Positions 17,133 through 26,211 are shown, numbered from the stretch's first letter. The stretch: DNA of 64,000 nucleotides from Sphingomonadales bacterium (GCA_027490095.1 JAIXYT010000007.1:1-64000), one strand, 5' to 3'. Translations and numbers: made by a program. Notes: a model not told the origin generated them from the sequence alone.

Positions 17133-18982
17133 GCGACATGCTCTCCATCGGCCAGTCGGGCGTGCGCGCCTATTCGCGCGCGCTCGACACGCTGGCCGAC
17201 AATGTCGCCAATGCGACGACGCCGGGCCATGTGCGCCGCACGGCCGAACTGTCGCCCGCCAACCAGGGCGGCAGCCGGGGGCCGCTGGATCTCGATCCGG
17301 GGGGCGGAGCCGGCGTCCGGCTGACCGCGATCGTCCGAGCCGTCGACCAGTTGCAGCTCGATACGCTGCGCCGGGCCGAGGGGGATGTGGCAGCGCTGGA
17401 CGTCTCGACCCGCTGGCTGCGCACGGTCGAGGCGGCCATCACGGGCCCAAATGCGCTTGCAACGCCGCTGAATGCCCTGTTCGGCAGCCTGTCAGATCTG
17501 GCGAGCGACCCGACGAACCCCGCGGTTCGCGAAACGGTGCTCACCCGGGCCACTACGCTTGCCGACCAGTTCAACCGCAGCGCGGCCGATCTCGACCGGC
17601 TCGATCTCGACCTGCTGGCCGAGACCCGGACCGAGGCGCGCGCGCTGAACGACCTGTCCCAATCGATTGCCGACGTGAACGGCCGGCTGCGGCGCGCGAC
17701 CGAGGGCAGCGCGGCCTTTGCCGCGCTTGCCGATGAGCGGGACCGGCTGCTGGCGAGGGTTGCCGGCATCACCACCATCGACGTGCAGATCGATGCCAAG
17801 GGGCAGGCGACCGTGCGCATCCCGGATGCGGGTGGCGCCCTGCTGGTGTCGGGCAGCGATGCGGTGTCGGCCCGCGTGATCCCGGCGGCAACCGGGGTCG
17901 AGCTTCGCCTGGGCCCGACGGGCGCCGACGAACGCGCGACCCTGCTGTCCGGAAGCCTCGCCGGCCTGTCAGCCGCGCGCATCCAGCTGGCCGAGGCCCG
18001 CACGCGCCTCGATTCCCTGGCCGACCGGGTGGCCGGCGAACTGAATGCCGCGCACGCACAGGGCATCGATTTCGACGGAAACGACGGCGGCCTGCTGTTC
18101 GACACGCGCCGGCCGGTGCCCGACGCCGCGCGCGCCAATGGCGGGAGCGCCCGGATCGATGCGACGCTTGCCGACGGCGCAGCCCTGCTGCCGATGACCC
18201 TGCGCTTCGACGGCGGGCAATGGATCCTGGCGCGCGATGATCTGGGCGGCAGCGTGACGGGCGCCCTCCCCCTCACGCTCGACGGCCTGACGGTGGACGG
18301 TCTCGGCACGCCCCGCAACGGCGATGTCTTCCGAATCCGCAATGCCGGGGGGGCCGCCGCAATCCGCCTGCGCGACATTCCGGCAGCGCAGCTCGCGACG
18401 GCCCAGCGCTGGGTTTCGGCCCCTGCTGCCGCCAACACGGGGAGTGCAGGGGTCACGCTCGAGGTCGGCGCAGCGCTTGCCCCGCCTGCGACGCCGCCAT
18501 TCCTCCTGTCAGTCGCAGCCGGCACCCAGACGCTGACCGACAGCCTCGGCACCGTGCTTGCCAGCGGACCGGTCGGGACTGTCCTTGCCGGCGACGGGTT
18601 CACGGTCCGCCTGAACGGAACGCCTGCCGATGGCGACAGCTTTGCCATTCGCCGCAACGAGCCGCGCTCCGGCGGCAATGGCAATGCCCTTGCGCTTCTG
18701 GCGGTGCGGGATCTTGCAGGGCCCGCCGGCACCATCGGCGAACAGGCGGACGCGCTGGTCAGCCGGGTCGCCGTGTCGCTCAACGCACAGCAGGGCCGCT
18801 TTGCAACGGCGCGGGAAAGCCGCAACCAGGCAGCCGAGGCGCTGTCGCTGCAATCGGGCGTCGATCTCGACACCGAAGCCGGCGAGATGCTGCGCCTGCA
18901 GCAGGCCTACAATGCCAATGCGCGCGTGCTGCAGGCCGCGCGCGAGATCTTCGAAACCCTGTTGTCGTCCAGCCGCAGCTGA
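17129..18982 (+). CDS. flgK: Flagellar hook-associated protein FlgK (HAP1)
   Basis: First hook-filament junction protein. The 617-residue product has the rod/hook-family N-terminus (YSRALDTLADNVANATTPGH), a long beta-rich middle, and the FlgK C-terminal helix ESRNQAAEALSLQSGVDLDT followed by EAGEMLRLQQAYNANARVL. It starts within the end of flgJ and is followed 11 nt later by flgL, the second junction protein. Confidence 0.95.
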   Translation: MSDMLSIGQSGVRAYSRALDTLADNVANATTPGHVRRTAELSPANQGGSRGPLDLDPGGGAGVRLTAIVRAVDQLQLDTLRRAEGDVAALDVSTRWLRTVEAAITGPNALATPLNALFGSLSDLASDPTNPAVRETVLTRATTLADQFNRSAADLDRLDLDLLAETRTEARALNDLSQSIADVNGRLRRATEGSAAFAALADERDRLLARVAGITTIDVQIDAKGQATVRIPDAGGALLVSGSDAVSARVIPAATGVELRLGPTGADERATLLSGSLAGLSAARIQLAEARTRLDSLADRVAGELNAAHAQGIDFDGNDGGLLFDTRRPVPDAARANGGSARIDATLADGAALLPMTLRFDGGQWILARDDLGGSVTGALPLTLDGLTVDGLGTPRNGDVFRIRNAGGAAAIRLRDIPAAQLATAQRWVSAPAAANTGSAGVTLEVGAALAPPATPPFLLSVAAGTQTLTDSLGTVLASGPVGTVLAGDGFTVRLNGTPADGDSFAIRRNEPRSGGNGNALALLAVRDLAGPAGTIGEQADALVSRVAVSLNAQQGRFATARESRNQAAEALSLQSGVDLDTEAGEMLRLQQAYNANARVLQAAREIFETLLSSSRS

Positions 18983-18993
18983 GGAGCCGCCCC

Positions 18994-19908
18994 GTGCCGA
19001 CCCCCGTCCTCGTCAACAGCCGGAACCCGCTCTCCCTGCAGGCGGATCGCATGGGGCGCCTCGATCGCGAAATCGAGACGCTGGGCCGCCAGATTTCCGT
19101 GGGCGAGCGGTTCACGACGCCGTCGGAGGACCCCATCGCCGCCAACCGTGCAGCCCTCGTCGAGCGCCTTCAGGGGCGCCTGGAGGCCGACCAGCGGAGC
19201 ATCGACCGCGCCAGTGCCAGGCTGTCGCTGGCGGAATCGGCGGTCGTGACTGCGGGCGAGGCCCTGATGCGGGCGCGCGAGCTGGCCCTGTCGGCGGCCA
19301 ATGGCACCCTTGGCCCGGACGACCGGCAGGTCATCGCGCGTGAGGTGCAGCTTCTGCAGGACCAGCTGCTCGGCAGCGCAAACGCGCAGGACGAAAGCGG
19401 TCGGTACCTGTTTGCCGGCAGCCGTTCGGCGAGCCCTGCCTATGCCCTTCTGCCGGACGGCACGATCAGCTGGGACGGCATCGATGCCGGGGCCGGAGCC
19501 GAAGCGGCGGGCTTTGCGCGGACAGCACCGCCCAATGGTCCCTTTCTGTTCGGGGAAGGCGACACCTCTGCCTTCGCAGCATTGGCGACGCTTGCAACGG
19601 CCCTGGCCGAGCCGGACCCGGAGCTGCGCGCAACGGGCTTCGCTGCGGCGATCGAGGGCCTCGAAGTGGCAACCAACCGTCTTCTCGACGGCCAGGCCCG
19701 GATCGGCGCAGGGATGGCGCGGCTGGAGGATGAAGACGAGCGCCTGGCATCCGCCCGGTTGCAGGCAGCCGAAGCGCTTGCCGATGCCAAGGGCCTTGAT
19801 CTCACTGAGGCGATTGCCCGGCTCGATGCGCTGAAGATCACGCTGGAGGCGGCGCAGGGAAGTTTCGTGCGGATCTACGACGGCACCCTGTTCGACCGGC
19901 TGGGCTGA
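18994..19908 (+). CDS. flgL: Flagellar hook-associated protein FlgL (HAP3)
   Basis: Second hook-filament junction protein, related to flagellin. The 304-residue protein has flagellin-like N-terminal helices (RLDREIETLGRQISVGERFT, TPSEDPIAANRA) and a C-terminal helix (ALKITLEAAQGSFVRIYDGT). The start is GTG at 18994, the first in-frame start after flgK. It is the last gene of the flg operon; motAB begin 86 nt further on with their own candidate promoter. Confidence 0.93.
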   Translation: MPTPVLVNSRNPLSLQADRMGRLDREIETLGRQISVGERFTTPSEDPIAANRAALVERLQGRLEADQRSIDRASARLSLAESAVVTAGEALMRARELALSAANGTLGPDDRQVIAREVQLLQDQLLGSANAQDESGRYLFAGSRSASPAYALLPDGTISWDGIDAGAGAEAAGFARTAPPNGPFLFGEGDTSAFAALATLATALAEPDPELRATGFAAAIEGLEVATNRLLDGQARIGAGMARLEDEDERLASARLQAAEALADAKGLDLTEAIARLDALKITLEAAQGSFVRIYDGTLFDRLG

Positions 19909-19921
19909 CACCCGGCGGGCC

Positions 19922-19948
19922 TAAAGCCGATGCGCACCGGGCCGTAGC
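19922..19948 (+). promoter_or_regulatory. Candidate sigma-28 promoter of motAB
   Basis: TAAA is followed after exactly 15 nt by GCCGTAGC in the 86-nt gap between flgL and motA. The first four bases of both elements match the FliA consensus; the distal half of the -10 element does not. motAB are FliA-dependent in many bacteria. Confidence 0.42.
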
Positions 19949-19994
19949 GGGCGGGTCACCAAACCCGATCTCGAGCGACAGGGAGCAGCAGCGC

Positions 19995-20858
19995 ATGATG
20001 GCCATTGTCGGACTCGTCGTGCTTCTGGTGATGGTGTTCGGCGGCTTTGCCATTTCGGGGGGCTCGCTGACCCCGGTGCTGAAGGCGTTGCCGTTCGAGA
20101 TGCTGATCATCGGCGGTGCGGCGATCGGGGCGCTGATCGTGTCGAACGACATGGCCACGCTGAAGCAGCTGGGCGGGGGCTTCGGTCGGTTGCTGAAGGG
20201 CCCGCGGTTCGGCAAGGTCGAATATCTGGGCGCCATCTTCCTGACCGTGAAGCTGATGCGCCTGCTGAAGACCGACGGTGCGGTCGCTGTGGAGCCGCAT
20301 GTGGAGAACCCCGAGTCCTCGGCCCTGTGGGCCGAGCACCCGAAGCTGAAGGCGGATCATTTCTTCGTCCACCTTGTGTGCGACACGCTGCGCCTCCTGG
20401 TGGTGAGCACCGGCACGGTCAGTTCGGTTGCGATCGAGGATGTGCTGGACACTGCAATCGAGACCCATCACCACGACGCCATGCGACCGGCGGAACAGCT
20501 GCAGTCGCTGGCCGATGCCCTGCCCGCGCTGGGTATCGTTGCAGCCGTGCTCGGGGTGGTGAAGACCATGGGGTCGATCGACCAGCCCCCGTCCGTGCTG
20601 GGGGGCATGATCGGTTCGGCGCTGGTCGGTACCTTCCTGGGCGTGCTGCTGGCCTATGGCATGGTCGGGCCGATGGCGACGCGACTGAAGGCGATCATCG
20701 AGGCGGATGCGGAGATCTACCAGGTCGTGCGCCGCGTGATACTGGCATCACTGCGCAACCAGCCCCAGCCCATCGTGCTCGAAACCGCCCGCACGGCCAT
20801 CCGCCCAGCCAACCAGCCAGCCTTCAGCGAGGTGTTCGAAGGCCTTAGGGGCAAGTGA
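19995..20858 (+). CDS. motA: Flagellar motor stator protein MotA
   Basis: Inner-membrane stator subunit which with MotB forms the proton channel that drives rotation. The 287-residue protein starts with a membrane segment (MAIVGLVVLLVMVFGGFAIS), has a large cytosolic loop carrying the charged residues that contact FliG, and has the paired C-terminal segments LGIVAAVLGVVKTMGSIDQP and ALVGTFLGVLLAYGMVGPMA. An AGGGAG site precedes two adjacent ATGs, so the exact first codon is uncertain by one residue. It is followed by motB after 1 nt. Confidence 0.96.
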   Translation: MMAIVGLVVLLVMVFGGFAISGGSLTPVLKALPFEMLIIGGAAIGALIVSNDMATLKQLGGGFGRLLKGPRFGKVEYLGAIFLTVKLMRLLKTDGAVAVEPHVENPESSALWAEHPKLKADHFFVHLVCDTLRLLVVSTGTVSSVAIEDVLDTAIETHHHDAMRPAEQLQSLADALPALGIVAAVLGVVKTMGSIDQPPSVLGGMIGSALVGTFLGVLLAYGMVGPMATRLKAIIEADAEIYQVVRRVILASLRNQPQPIVLETARTAIRPANQPAFSEVFEGLRGK

Positions 20859-20859
20859 C

Positions 20860-21702
20860 ATGACCCAGATGGGCCCCCTTCCCGAACCCGAAGTCCTGAT
20901 CAAGAAGATCAGGGACAAGGGCCATGGCGGCCACCATGGCGGCGCCTGGAAGGTGGCCTATGCCGACTTCGTGACGGCCATGATGGCCTTCTTCCTGCTG
21001 ATGTGGCTGCTGGGCGCCACCGACGAGGACAAGCGCAAGGGCCTCGCCGACTATTTCGCGCCAACCTTGATGGAGCACTCCACCTCGGGCGGATCGAACG
21101 GGCTGCTGCAGGGCCGATCCATCGAGGAGCCGGACGGGGTGGCGGCCTTTGCAAAGCGTTCCGGCATGGTGGCGAGCGCGCCCTTCCAGCAGGCGAATGG
21201 CGCGCGCTCCCCTGCCCTTTCCGACGATGGCCAGCTGCGCAAGGTGGAATCCGAGCTGCGCCGGCGCATGGAGAAGGACCCGGGCCTGAAGGACCTGATC
21301 GGCCAGGTTCGCCTCTCGCGCACGCCGGAAGGAATCCGGATCGAGCTGATCGACAAGGCGGACTATTCGATGTTCACCAGCGGCACCAACGCCATGGACC
21401 CCCGTGCGCGCCGCCTGATCGATCTCGTCGCACAGACCATCGACGGCCTGCCCCACCGGATTGCGATCCGCGGCCACACGGATTCGCAGCCCTTCACCGC
21501 CCCGGGCCGGCTTGCGACCGAGAACAACTGGACCCTGTCGGCCGCCCGGGCCGAGGCCACGCGGGTCGCGCTGTCGCAATCCGGCATTCCCGACGAGCGC
21601 TTTTCCCGGCTGGAAGGTGTCGCCGACACCGAACCGATGATCCCGGAGAATCCGCTGGACCCGCGCAACCGACGGCTGAGCATCACCCTGCTGCGCGGTT
21701 GA
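20860..21702 (+). CDS. motB: Flagellar motor stator protein MotB
   Basis: Stator partner of MotA, anchored to peptidoglycan. The 280-residue protein has a short cytosolic N-terminus, one membrane helix beginning VAYADFVTAMMAFFLLMWLL (Asp36 corresponds to the proton-binding Asp), and a C-terminal OmpA-like peptidoglycan-binding domain with IAIRGHTDSQPF and LSAARAEATRVALSQSG. The plug region after the helix contains GLADYFAPT. It forms an operon with motA. Confidence 0.96.
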   Translation: MTQMGPLPEPEVLIKKIRDKGHGGHHGGAWKVAYADFVTAMMAFFLLMWLLGATDEDKRKGLADYFAPTLMEHSTSGGSNGLLQGRSIEEPDGVAAFAKRSGMVASAPFQQANGARSPALSDDGQLRKVESELRRRMEKDPGLKDLIGQVRLSRTPEGIRIELIDKADYSMFTSGTNAMDPRARRLIDLVAQTIDGLPHRIAIRGHTDSQPFTAPGRLATENNWTLSAARAEATRVALSQSGIPDERFSRLEGVADTEPMIPENPLDPRNRRLSITLLRG

Positions 21703-21751
21703 TGCGCGGCCCCTGTTGCGGGGAGGCGCCGGGCCCCATATCGGATGCGCC

Positions 21752-23689
21752 ATGGCCCGCCCTCCCGCCAACCAGCTGCCCGGAAGTCCCGACCGCTTTG
21801 CCGAAGAGGCCGCCACCTACGCCGTCACGGGTAGCCGGCCCGACATCGAGACCGGCGTTGCCGCCATCCGCAACACGCTGAAGACCCTTCCCCCCGAACC
21901 GGGCGTCTATCGCATGCTCGATGCGAACGAGCAGGTGCTCTATGTGGGCAAGGCCCGGTCGCTGAAGAACCGGGTGGCGAACTACACCCAGGTGATGCGC
22001 CTGCCGCGCCGCCTGCAGCGCATGGTGGCGCAGACGCGCAGCATGACGATCGTCGTCACCCGGTCCGAGGCGGAGGCACTGCTGCTGGAAGCCCAGCTGA
22101 TCAAGCGGTTCCGCCCGGCCTACAATGTGCTGCTTCGCGACGACAAGAGCTTCCCCTTCATTGCGCTGGACGAGAGCACGGGGTTTCCGCGCCTGTCCAA
22201 GCATCGCGGCGCGCGGCGGCCGCAGACCCAGTATTTCGGTCCCTTCGCGTCGGCCGGATCGGTCAACACCACCTTGAATGCGCTGCAGAAGGTGTTCCTG
22301 CTGCGATCCTGTTCCGACAGCTACATGGCCAACCGCACGAGGCCCTGCCTGTTGCACCAGATCCGCCGCTGCTCGGCGCCCTGCACCGGGCGGATCGACG
22401 TGCCGGGCTATGCCGAGTTGGTGGAGGATGCGCGCGGCTTCCTGCTGGGCCGCAGCCAGCAGGTGCAGAAGAAGCTGGGCGAGCGCATGGGCGAGGCGGC
22501 AGCCGCACAGGATTATGAGCTGGCCGCTGTTCTGCGTGACCGGCTGAAAGCGCTGACGGCCATCCAGGGCAGCCAGGCGATCAACGCGGAAACCGACAGC
22601 ATCGACGCCGACGTGATTGCGATCGCCACGCGCGACGGCATCGCCTGTGTGCAGATCTTCTTCATTCGCGGCGGACAGAACTGGGGCCATCGCGCAGTGT
22701 TTCCGACACATGTGGGCGACGTGCCCGAAGACGAGATCCTTTCGGCCTTCCTCGGCCAATTCTATGCCGATCTCGCGCCGGCGCGCTCGATCCTGCTCGA
22801 CCGCGAGATCGCCGAGCCCGAACTGGTGGCCGAGGCGCTCGCCGAATCCGCCGGCCACAGGGTGGAGATCCGCGTGCCCCAGCGCGGCCACCTGAAGCGG
22901 CTGGTGGAGCAGGCCGAGCGCAATGCCCGCGACGCGATCGACCGGAGGCTTGCGGAATCGACCACCCAGCGCCGCAACCTGGAGGCGCTCGCCGATTTCC
23001 TCGGCCTATCCGAGGCGCCCGAGCGGATCGAAATCTACGACAACAGCCACATCCAGGGCACCAATGCGCTTGGTGCAATGGTGGTTGCCACGCCCGAGGG
23101 CTTTGCAAAGTCGCAGTATCGCAAGTTCAACATGAAGGCCGCCGACCTCGTGCCGGGGGATGATTTCGCGATGATGCGGGCGATGCTGACCCGCCGCTTT
23201 GTGCGGCTGCAAGCCGAGGCGCCCGATGGGGGTGAGGACTGGCCCGACCTTCTGCTGATCGATGGCGGCAAGGGGCAGGTGTCAGCGGTCGCCGCGGCCC
23301 TGTCCGAGCTCCAGGTGGAGGGAGTTCCGTTTGTGGGGGTCGCCAAGGGCCCGGATCGCAACGCCGGCCGCGAAGTCTTTCATTTTCCGGACGGCAGCGA
23401 ACAGACGTTGCCGCCCAACGATCCGCTGATGTTCTTCCTGCAGCGCCTGCGCGACGAGGCGCACCGCTTCGCGATCGGGGCGCACCGCGCCAAGCGCAGC
23501 AAGGCGCTGACGGTTTCGACGCTGGATGAGGTCCCGGGCATCGGCCCGGCCCGCAAGAAAGCGCTGCTGATGCATTTCGGAACGGCCCGCGCGGTCAAGG
23601 GCGCAGCGCTGGAAGACCTGCTGAAGGCACCCGGAATCAACCAGGCGACTGCTGAAGCTGTCTATCAGCATTTTCATCCAAACCGTTAG
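21752..23689 (+). CDS. uvrC: Excinuclease ABC subunit UvrC
   Basis: Nuclease of nucleotide-excision repair that makes both incisions around a lesion delivered by UvrAB. From the ATG at 21752 the protein has 645 residues with an N-terminal GIY-YIG domain (GVYRMLDANEQVLYVGKARS), a UVR motif (YELAAVLRDRLKALTAIQ), the RNase-H-like endonuclease domain (RIEIYDNSHIQGTNALGAMV) and C-terminal tandem helix-hairpin-helix (VPGIGPARKKALLMHFG). The track ORF begins at a TTG 36 nt earlier, but the added residues are not family-like. The gene is independent of motB and follows it after 49 nt. Confidence 0.96.
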   Translation: MARPPANQLPGSPDRFAEEAATYAVTGSRPDIETGVAAIRNTLKTLPPEPGVYRMLDANEQVLYVGKARSLKNRVANYTQVMRLPRRLQRMVAQTRSMTIVVTRSEAEALLLEAQLIKRFRPAYNVLLRDDKSFPFIALDESTGFPRLSKHRGARRPQTQYFGPFASAGSVNTTLNALQKVFLLRSCSDSYMANRTRPCLLHQIRRCSAPCTGRIDVPGYAELVEDARGFLLGRSQQVQKKLGERMGEAAAAQDYELAAVLRDRLKALTAIQGSQAINAETDSIDADVIAIATRDGIACVQIFFIRGGQNWGHRAVFPTHVGDVPEDEILSAFLGQFYADLAPARSILLDREIAEPELVAEALAESAGHRVEIRVPQRGHLKRLVEQAERNARDAIDRRLAESTTQRRNLEALADFLGLSEAPERIEIYDNSHIQGTNALGAMVVATPEGFAKSQYRKFNMKAADLVPGDDFAMMRAMLTRRFVRLQAEAPDGGEDWPDLLLIDGGKGQVSAVAAALSELQVEGVPFVGVAKGPDRNAGREVFHFPDGSEQTLPPNDPLMFFLQRLRDEAHRFAIGAHRAKRSKALTVSTLDEVPGIGPARKKALLMHFGTARAVKGAALEDLLKAPGINQATAEAVYQHFHPNR

Positions 23690-23704
23690 TTTACCTGTAA
23701 CAAC

Positions 23705-23721
23705 ATGGTTAACCATTGACA
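23705..23721. promoter_or_regulatory. Palindrome ATGGTTAACCAT next to a TTGACA box
   Basis: A perfect 12-bp palindrome ATGGTTAACCAT overlaps by one base a TTGACA that could be a -35 element. It lies about 115 nt upstream of the small gene pair. TTAACCAT resembles the CtrA half-site known in alphaproteobacteria; binding is not shown and no good -10 element is seen. Confidence 0.35.
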
Positions 23722-23833
23722 CGGTGGTTGCCACAGCTTCCGTCGTTTCCCTCCAATACCCCCCGGTTTCCTCCTGCTACTGCGCACTTCGGCGGGAACG
23801 GCCGCGCCAGGGTCGGCCTGAGGGAGACAGAGG

Positions 23834-24103
23834 ATGAGCAATCGTTTCGTTGTGGATCTTGGCGACATGAAACTGGACGACGCTGCGAAGCGCCGTATCA
23901 GCAACGCCCTGCAAACGGCTGCACTTGGAGAGATTGCCCGGCTCGATGCCGCGATGGCCGAGCCCTTCGCCGTGTTCGATCCGGTGCGGATCCGCAACCC
24001 GGAGTGGTACGGCATCTGGATCAAGACGCTGCGCGATCGGGCACAGCTTCCCCAGTTCGATGTGGACATGAAGCAGATTCAAGAATTCACTGCCGGACGT
24101 TGA
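23834..24103 (+). CDS. Unrecognised 89-residue protein, first of a two-gene unit
   Basis: I do not recognise this protein. It is small, soluble and without Cys, with an N-terminal VDLGDMKLDDAAKRRISNAL stretch predicted helical, and a Trp/Arg-rich second half (NPEWYGIWIKTLRDRAQLPQ). A strong purine-rich ribosome site (GGGAGACAGAGG) precedes the ATG. The next gene, encoding a Cys-rich protein, starts 4 nt after its stop, so the two are very probably co-translated and may act together. Possible roles include a precursor or escort for the Cys-rich partner; nothing in the sequence proves this. Confidence 0.7.
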   Translation: MSNRFVVDLGDMKLDDAAKRRISNALQTAALGEIARLDAAMAEPFAVFDPVRIRNPEWYGIWIKTLRDRAQLPQFDVDMKQIQEFTAGR

Positions 24104-24107
24104 GGAA

Positions 24108-24509
24108 ATGGATGAGCCGGTAACGCAACTGGCCTGTCCGAGTGCGCGCGCCGAGCCGGGAAATCTGCTCTACGGGCATGTGTCCGAAGGACAGGTCCAT
24201 CGGCTCGGCACGCCCATTGCGGTCACGCCGGAATTCGTGGACGCCGTGTCAGGCAACGGCCCGCCGGAGCAGCGATTCCGCTTTGCCGGCACCTGCCAGG
24301 AGGGGCGCTGCGCCCAGTGGACCGGAACGGGTTGCGGCGTGATCGAACGGGTGCTGGCAGACCTGCAGCCGGCAGCCGGTGCGGGCCCCCTGCCCCGATG
24401 CTTTCTGCGCTCGACCTGTCGCTGGTTCGCGCAGGCAGGTGGCACGGCCTGCAGCGCCTGCAGCCATGTCGTCACTGATGCCCGAAAGTCGGTGGGGGCT
24501 CAGGCCTGA
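24108..24509 (+). CDS. Unrecognised Cys-rich 133-residue protein
   Basis: No family was recognised. The protein has eight Cys: one at residue 10 and seven in the C-terminal two thirds, spaced C63-x4-C68-x7-C76 and C98-x5-C104-x10-C115-x2-C118 (FAGTCQEGRCAQWTGTGC and RCFLRSTCRWFAQAGGTACS). The pattern suggests a metal or iron-sulfur site, or a disulfide-bonded fold. There is no signal peptide, which favours metal binding in the cytosol. It is coupled to the 89-aa gene upstream, and its 3' end overlaps the convergent beta-lactamase gene by 10 nt. Confidence 0.7.
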   Translation: MDEPVTQLACPSARAEPGNLLYGHVSEGQVHRLGTPIAVTPEFVDAVSGNGPPEQRFRFAGTCQEGRCAQWTGTGCGVIERVLADLQPAAGAGPLPRCFLRSTCRWFAQAGGTACSACSHVVTDARKSVGAQA

Positions 24510-25393
24510 CGAAAGGGCTGCACTGCGATCCGCAGGGCCGTTGCCAGCACGGCTTCGTCCTCGGGGCGAATGCCATCGGCGGTGGGCACCTCGAGGAAGG
24601 CGGCGACCACCAGCGGCGCCCGGTGCGGAGGCCACAGCACCGCGATGTCGTTGATCCGGGTCGGCCTGCCCGGGCCGTGGCCCGTGCCCGTCTTGTCGCC
24701 GACCCGCCAGCCAGCCGGCGCCCCGGCCCTCAGGCGGCGCAGGCCTGTCTGCGTGTCCTCCATCCACTGCGCCAGGTCTGCCCGGGATTCGGGCGTCAGC
24801 ACGTCGCCCACCACCAGCGCGGCCGTGGTTCTCGCCACGGCTTCGGGCGTGCTCGTGTCCCGCGGGTCGCTTCCGGTCACCAGGTTCATGTCGGGCTCGT
24901 AGCGATCGATCCGCGTCACCTGGTCACCGATCAGGCGCAGCCGCCGGGTGACGCCCTCAGGCGCACCCAGCTTGCGCATCAGCAGGTTTGCTGCAGCATT
25001 GTCGCTGGTCTTCTGCGTGCCCTCGGCCAGATCCCGCACGGTCAGCGACTTGCCGGCAAAAGGCCCCGCCACCGGCGATGGCGGCACAAGATCCGCCTCA
25101 AGGATCGGCACCCGGTCGCCGAGCCCAAGTTCGCCTTGGTCTGCTGCCTGCAGGACCAGCCCAGCCAGGAACAGCTTGAAGGTGGAGCAGAGCCCGAAGC
25201 GCTCGGATTGGCGATGCCCGCTGATGCGGCCTGTGGCGGTGTCGAGCAGCGCAAGGCCAAGACGATCGGCCGACGCCGCTTCCAGCCCGGCGAGCGAGGT
25301 GGGCGCAACCGGCGCAGCGCCCCCGACGACCAGGCCGCCCAGTCCTGCCAGGACGCCCCGGCGCGCAAGTGGCCAATCGTGCCGATGCCCCAT
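24500..25393 (-). CDS. Class A (serine) beta-lactamase
   Basis: Hydrolyses the beta-lactam ring in the periplasm. The 297-residue protein has all class A motifs, which by chance fall at the Ambler numbers: Ser70-x-x-Lys73 in CSTFK, SDN at 130-132, Glu166 and Asn170 in RYEPDMN, and KTG at 234-236. The N-terminus ([20 protein letters not shown]) looks like a Tat or Sec signal with twin Arg. A Cys precedes the active Ser, but there is no obvious Cys near position 238 to form the disulfide known in some carbapenemases. No mobile element flanks it and its composition matches the surroundings, so it is probably an intrinsic chromosomal gene. The substrate range cannot be read from sequence. Confidence 0.94.
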   Translation of the reverse strand: MGHRHDWPLARRGVLAGLGGLVVGGAAPVAPTSLAGLEAASADRLGLALLDTATGRISGHRQSERFGLCSTFKLFLAGLVLQAADQGELGLGDRVPILEADLVPPSPVAGPFAGKSLTVRDLAEGTQKTSDNAAANLLMRKLGAPEGVTRRLRLIGDQVTRIDRYEPDMNLVTGSDPRDTSTPEAVARTTAALVVGDVLTPESRADLAQWMEDTQTGLRRLRAGAPAGWRVGDKTGTGHGPGRPTRINDIAVLWPPHRAPLVVAAFLEVPTADGIRPEDEAVLATALRIAVQPFRQA

Positions 25394-25472
25394 TCATTCC
25401 TCTCCCGGCCTGAAGCTGTTGCGGCCCGTCCCGGCTTCGGTAAAGCAGTGGCAACGGACTGAAAGGGACCCG

Positions 25473-26159
25473 ATGATCGAGCTTTACACGGCAGCGACGC
25501 CCAATGGCTACAAGGTGTCGGTTGCGCTGGAGGAAATGGCGCTGCCCTACACGGTGCACGCGGTGAACCTGATGTCGGGCGAGCAGAAGTCCCCCGCTTT
25601 CCTTGCTCTCAACCCGAACGGCCGGATCCCGGCGATCGTGGACGACGGCTTTGCAGTCTTCGAGTCGGGCGCGATCCTCATCTATCTTGCGGAAAAGACA
25701 GGTCTTCTGATGCCGGCCGACGTCAAGGGCCGCAGCCAGGTGATCCAGTGGCTGATGTTCCAGATGGGCGGGATCGGCCCGATGATGGGGCAAGCCAATG
25801 TCTTCTACCGCTATTTCCCGGAACGCATCCAGCCCGCGATCGACCGCTACCATGGCGAGGTGAAGCGGCTGTTCGGCGTGCTGGACCGGCATCTTGCCGA
25901 CCATGAATGGCTGGCCGGCGACTATTCCATCGCCGACATCGCCAACTGGTGCTGGACCCGAACGGCCCGCTGGTCGGGTGTCGACCCGGAGCCGTTCGAG
26001 AACATGGCCCGCTGGCACCGCGCGATCGCCGAACGGCCCGCCGCCATGCGCGGAATCGCCGTTCCCCAGGCCGCCGAGCTTCCGGCGAAGGACGAGGATG
26101 CGGCAAAGAAATTTTCCGAACAGGCACGCACCATGGTCGAAATGGGGCGCAAGGAATGA
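25473..26159 (+). CDS. Glutathione S-transferase, YfcG/YghU (Nu) class
   Basis: A 228-residue GST-fold protein starting [20 protein letters not shown]. The N-terminal thioredoxin-like domain has [14 protein letters not shown] and the helix [15 protein letters not shown]; the C-terminal helical domain ends in a charged tail. The TPNGYKV segment and overall pattern resemble the E. coli YfcG/YghU group, which act as glutathione-dependent disulfide reductases. The track ORF starts 525 nt earlier, inside the antisense of the beta-lactamase; the ATG at 25473 after AAAGGGA is the true start. It is divergent from the beta-lactamase. Confidence 0.92.
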   Translation: MIELYTAATPNGYKVSVALEEMALPYTVHAVNLMSGEQKSPAFLALNPNGRIPAIVDDGFAVFESGAILIYLAEKTGLLMPADVKGRSQVIQWLMFQMGGIGPMMGQANVFYRYFPERIQPAIDRYHGEVKRLFGVLDRHLADHEWLAGDYSIADIANWCWTRTARWSGVDPEPFENMARWHRAIAERPAAMRGIAVPQAAELPAKDEDAAKKFSEQARTMVEMGRKE

Positions 26160-26211
26160 GGGCGGGACGGCGTTCGCACGCCTGTCACACGAAGCTGTCA
26201 GGCGGCTGTGC

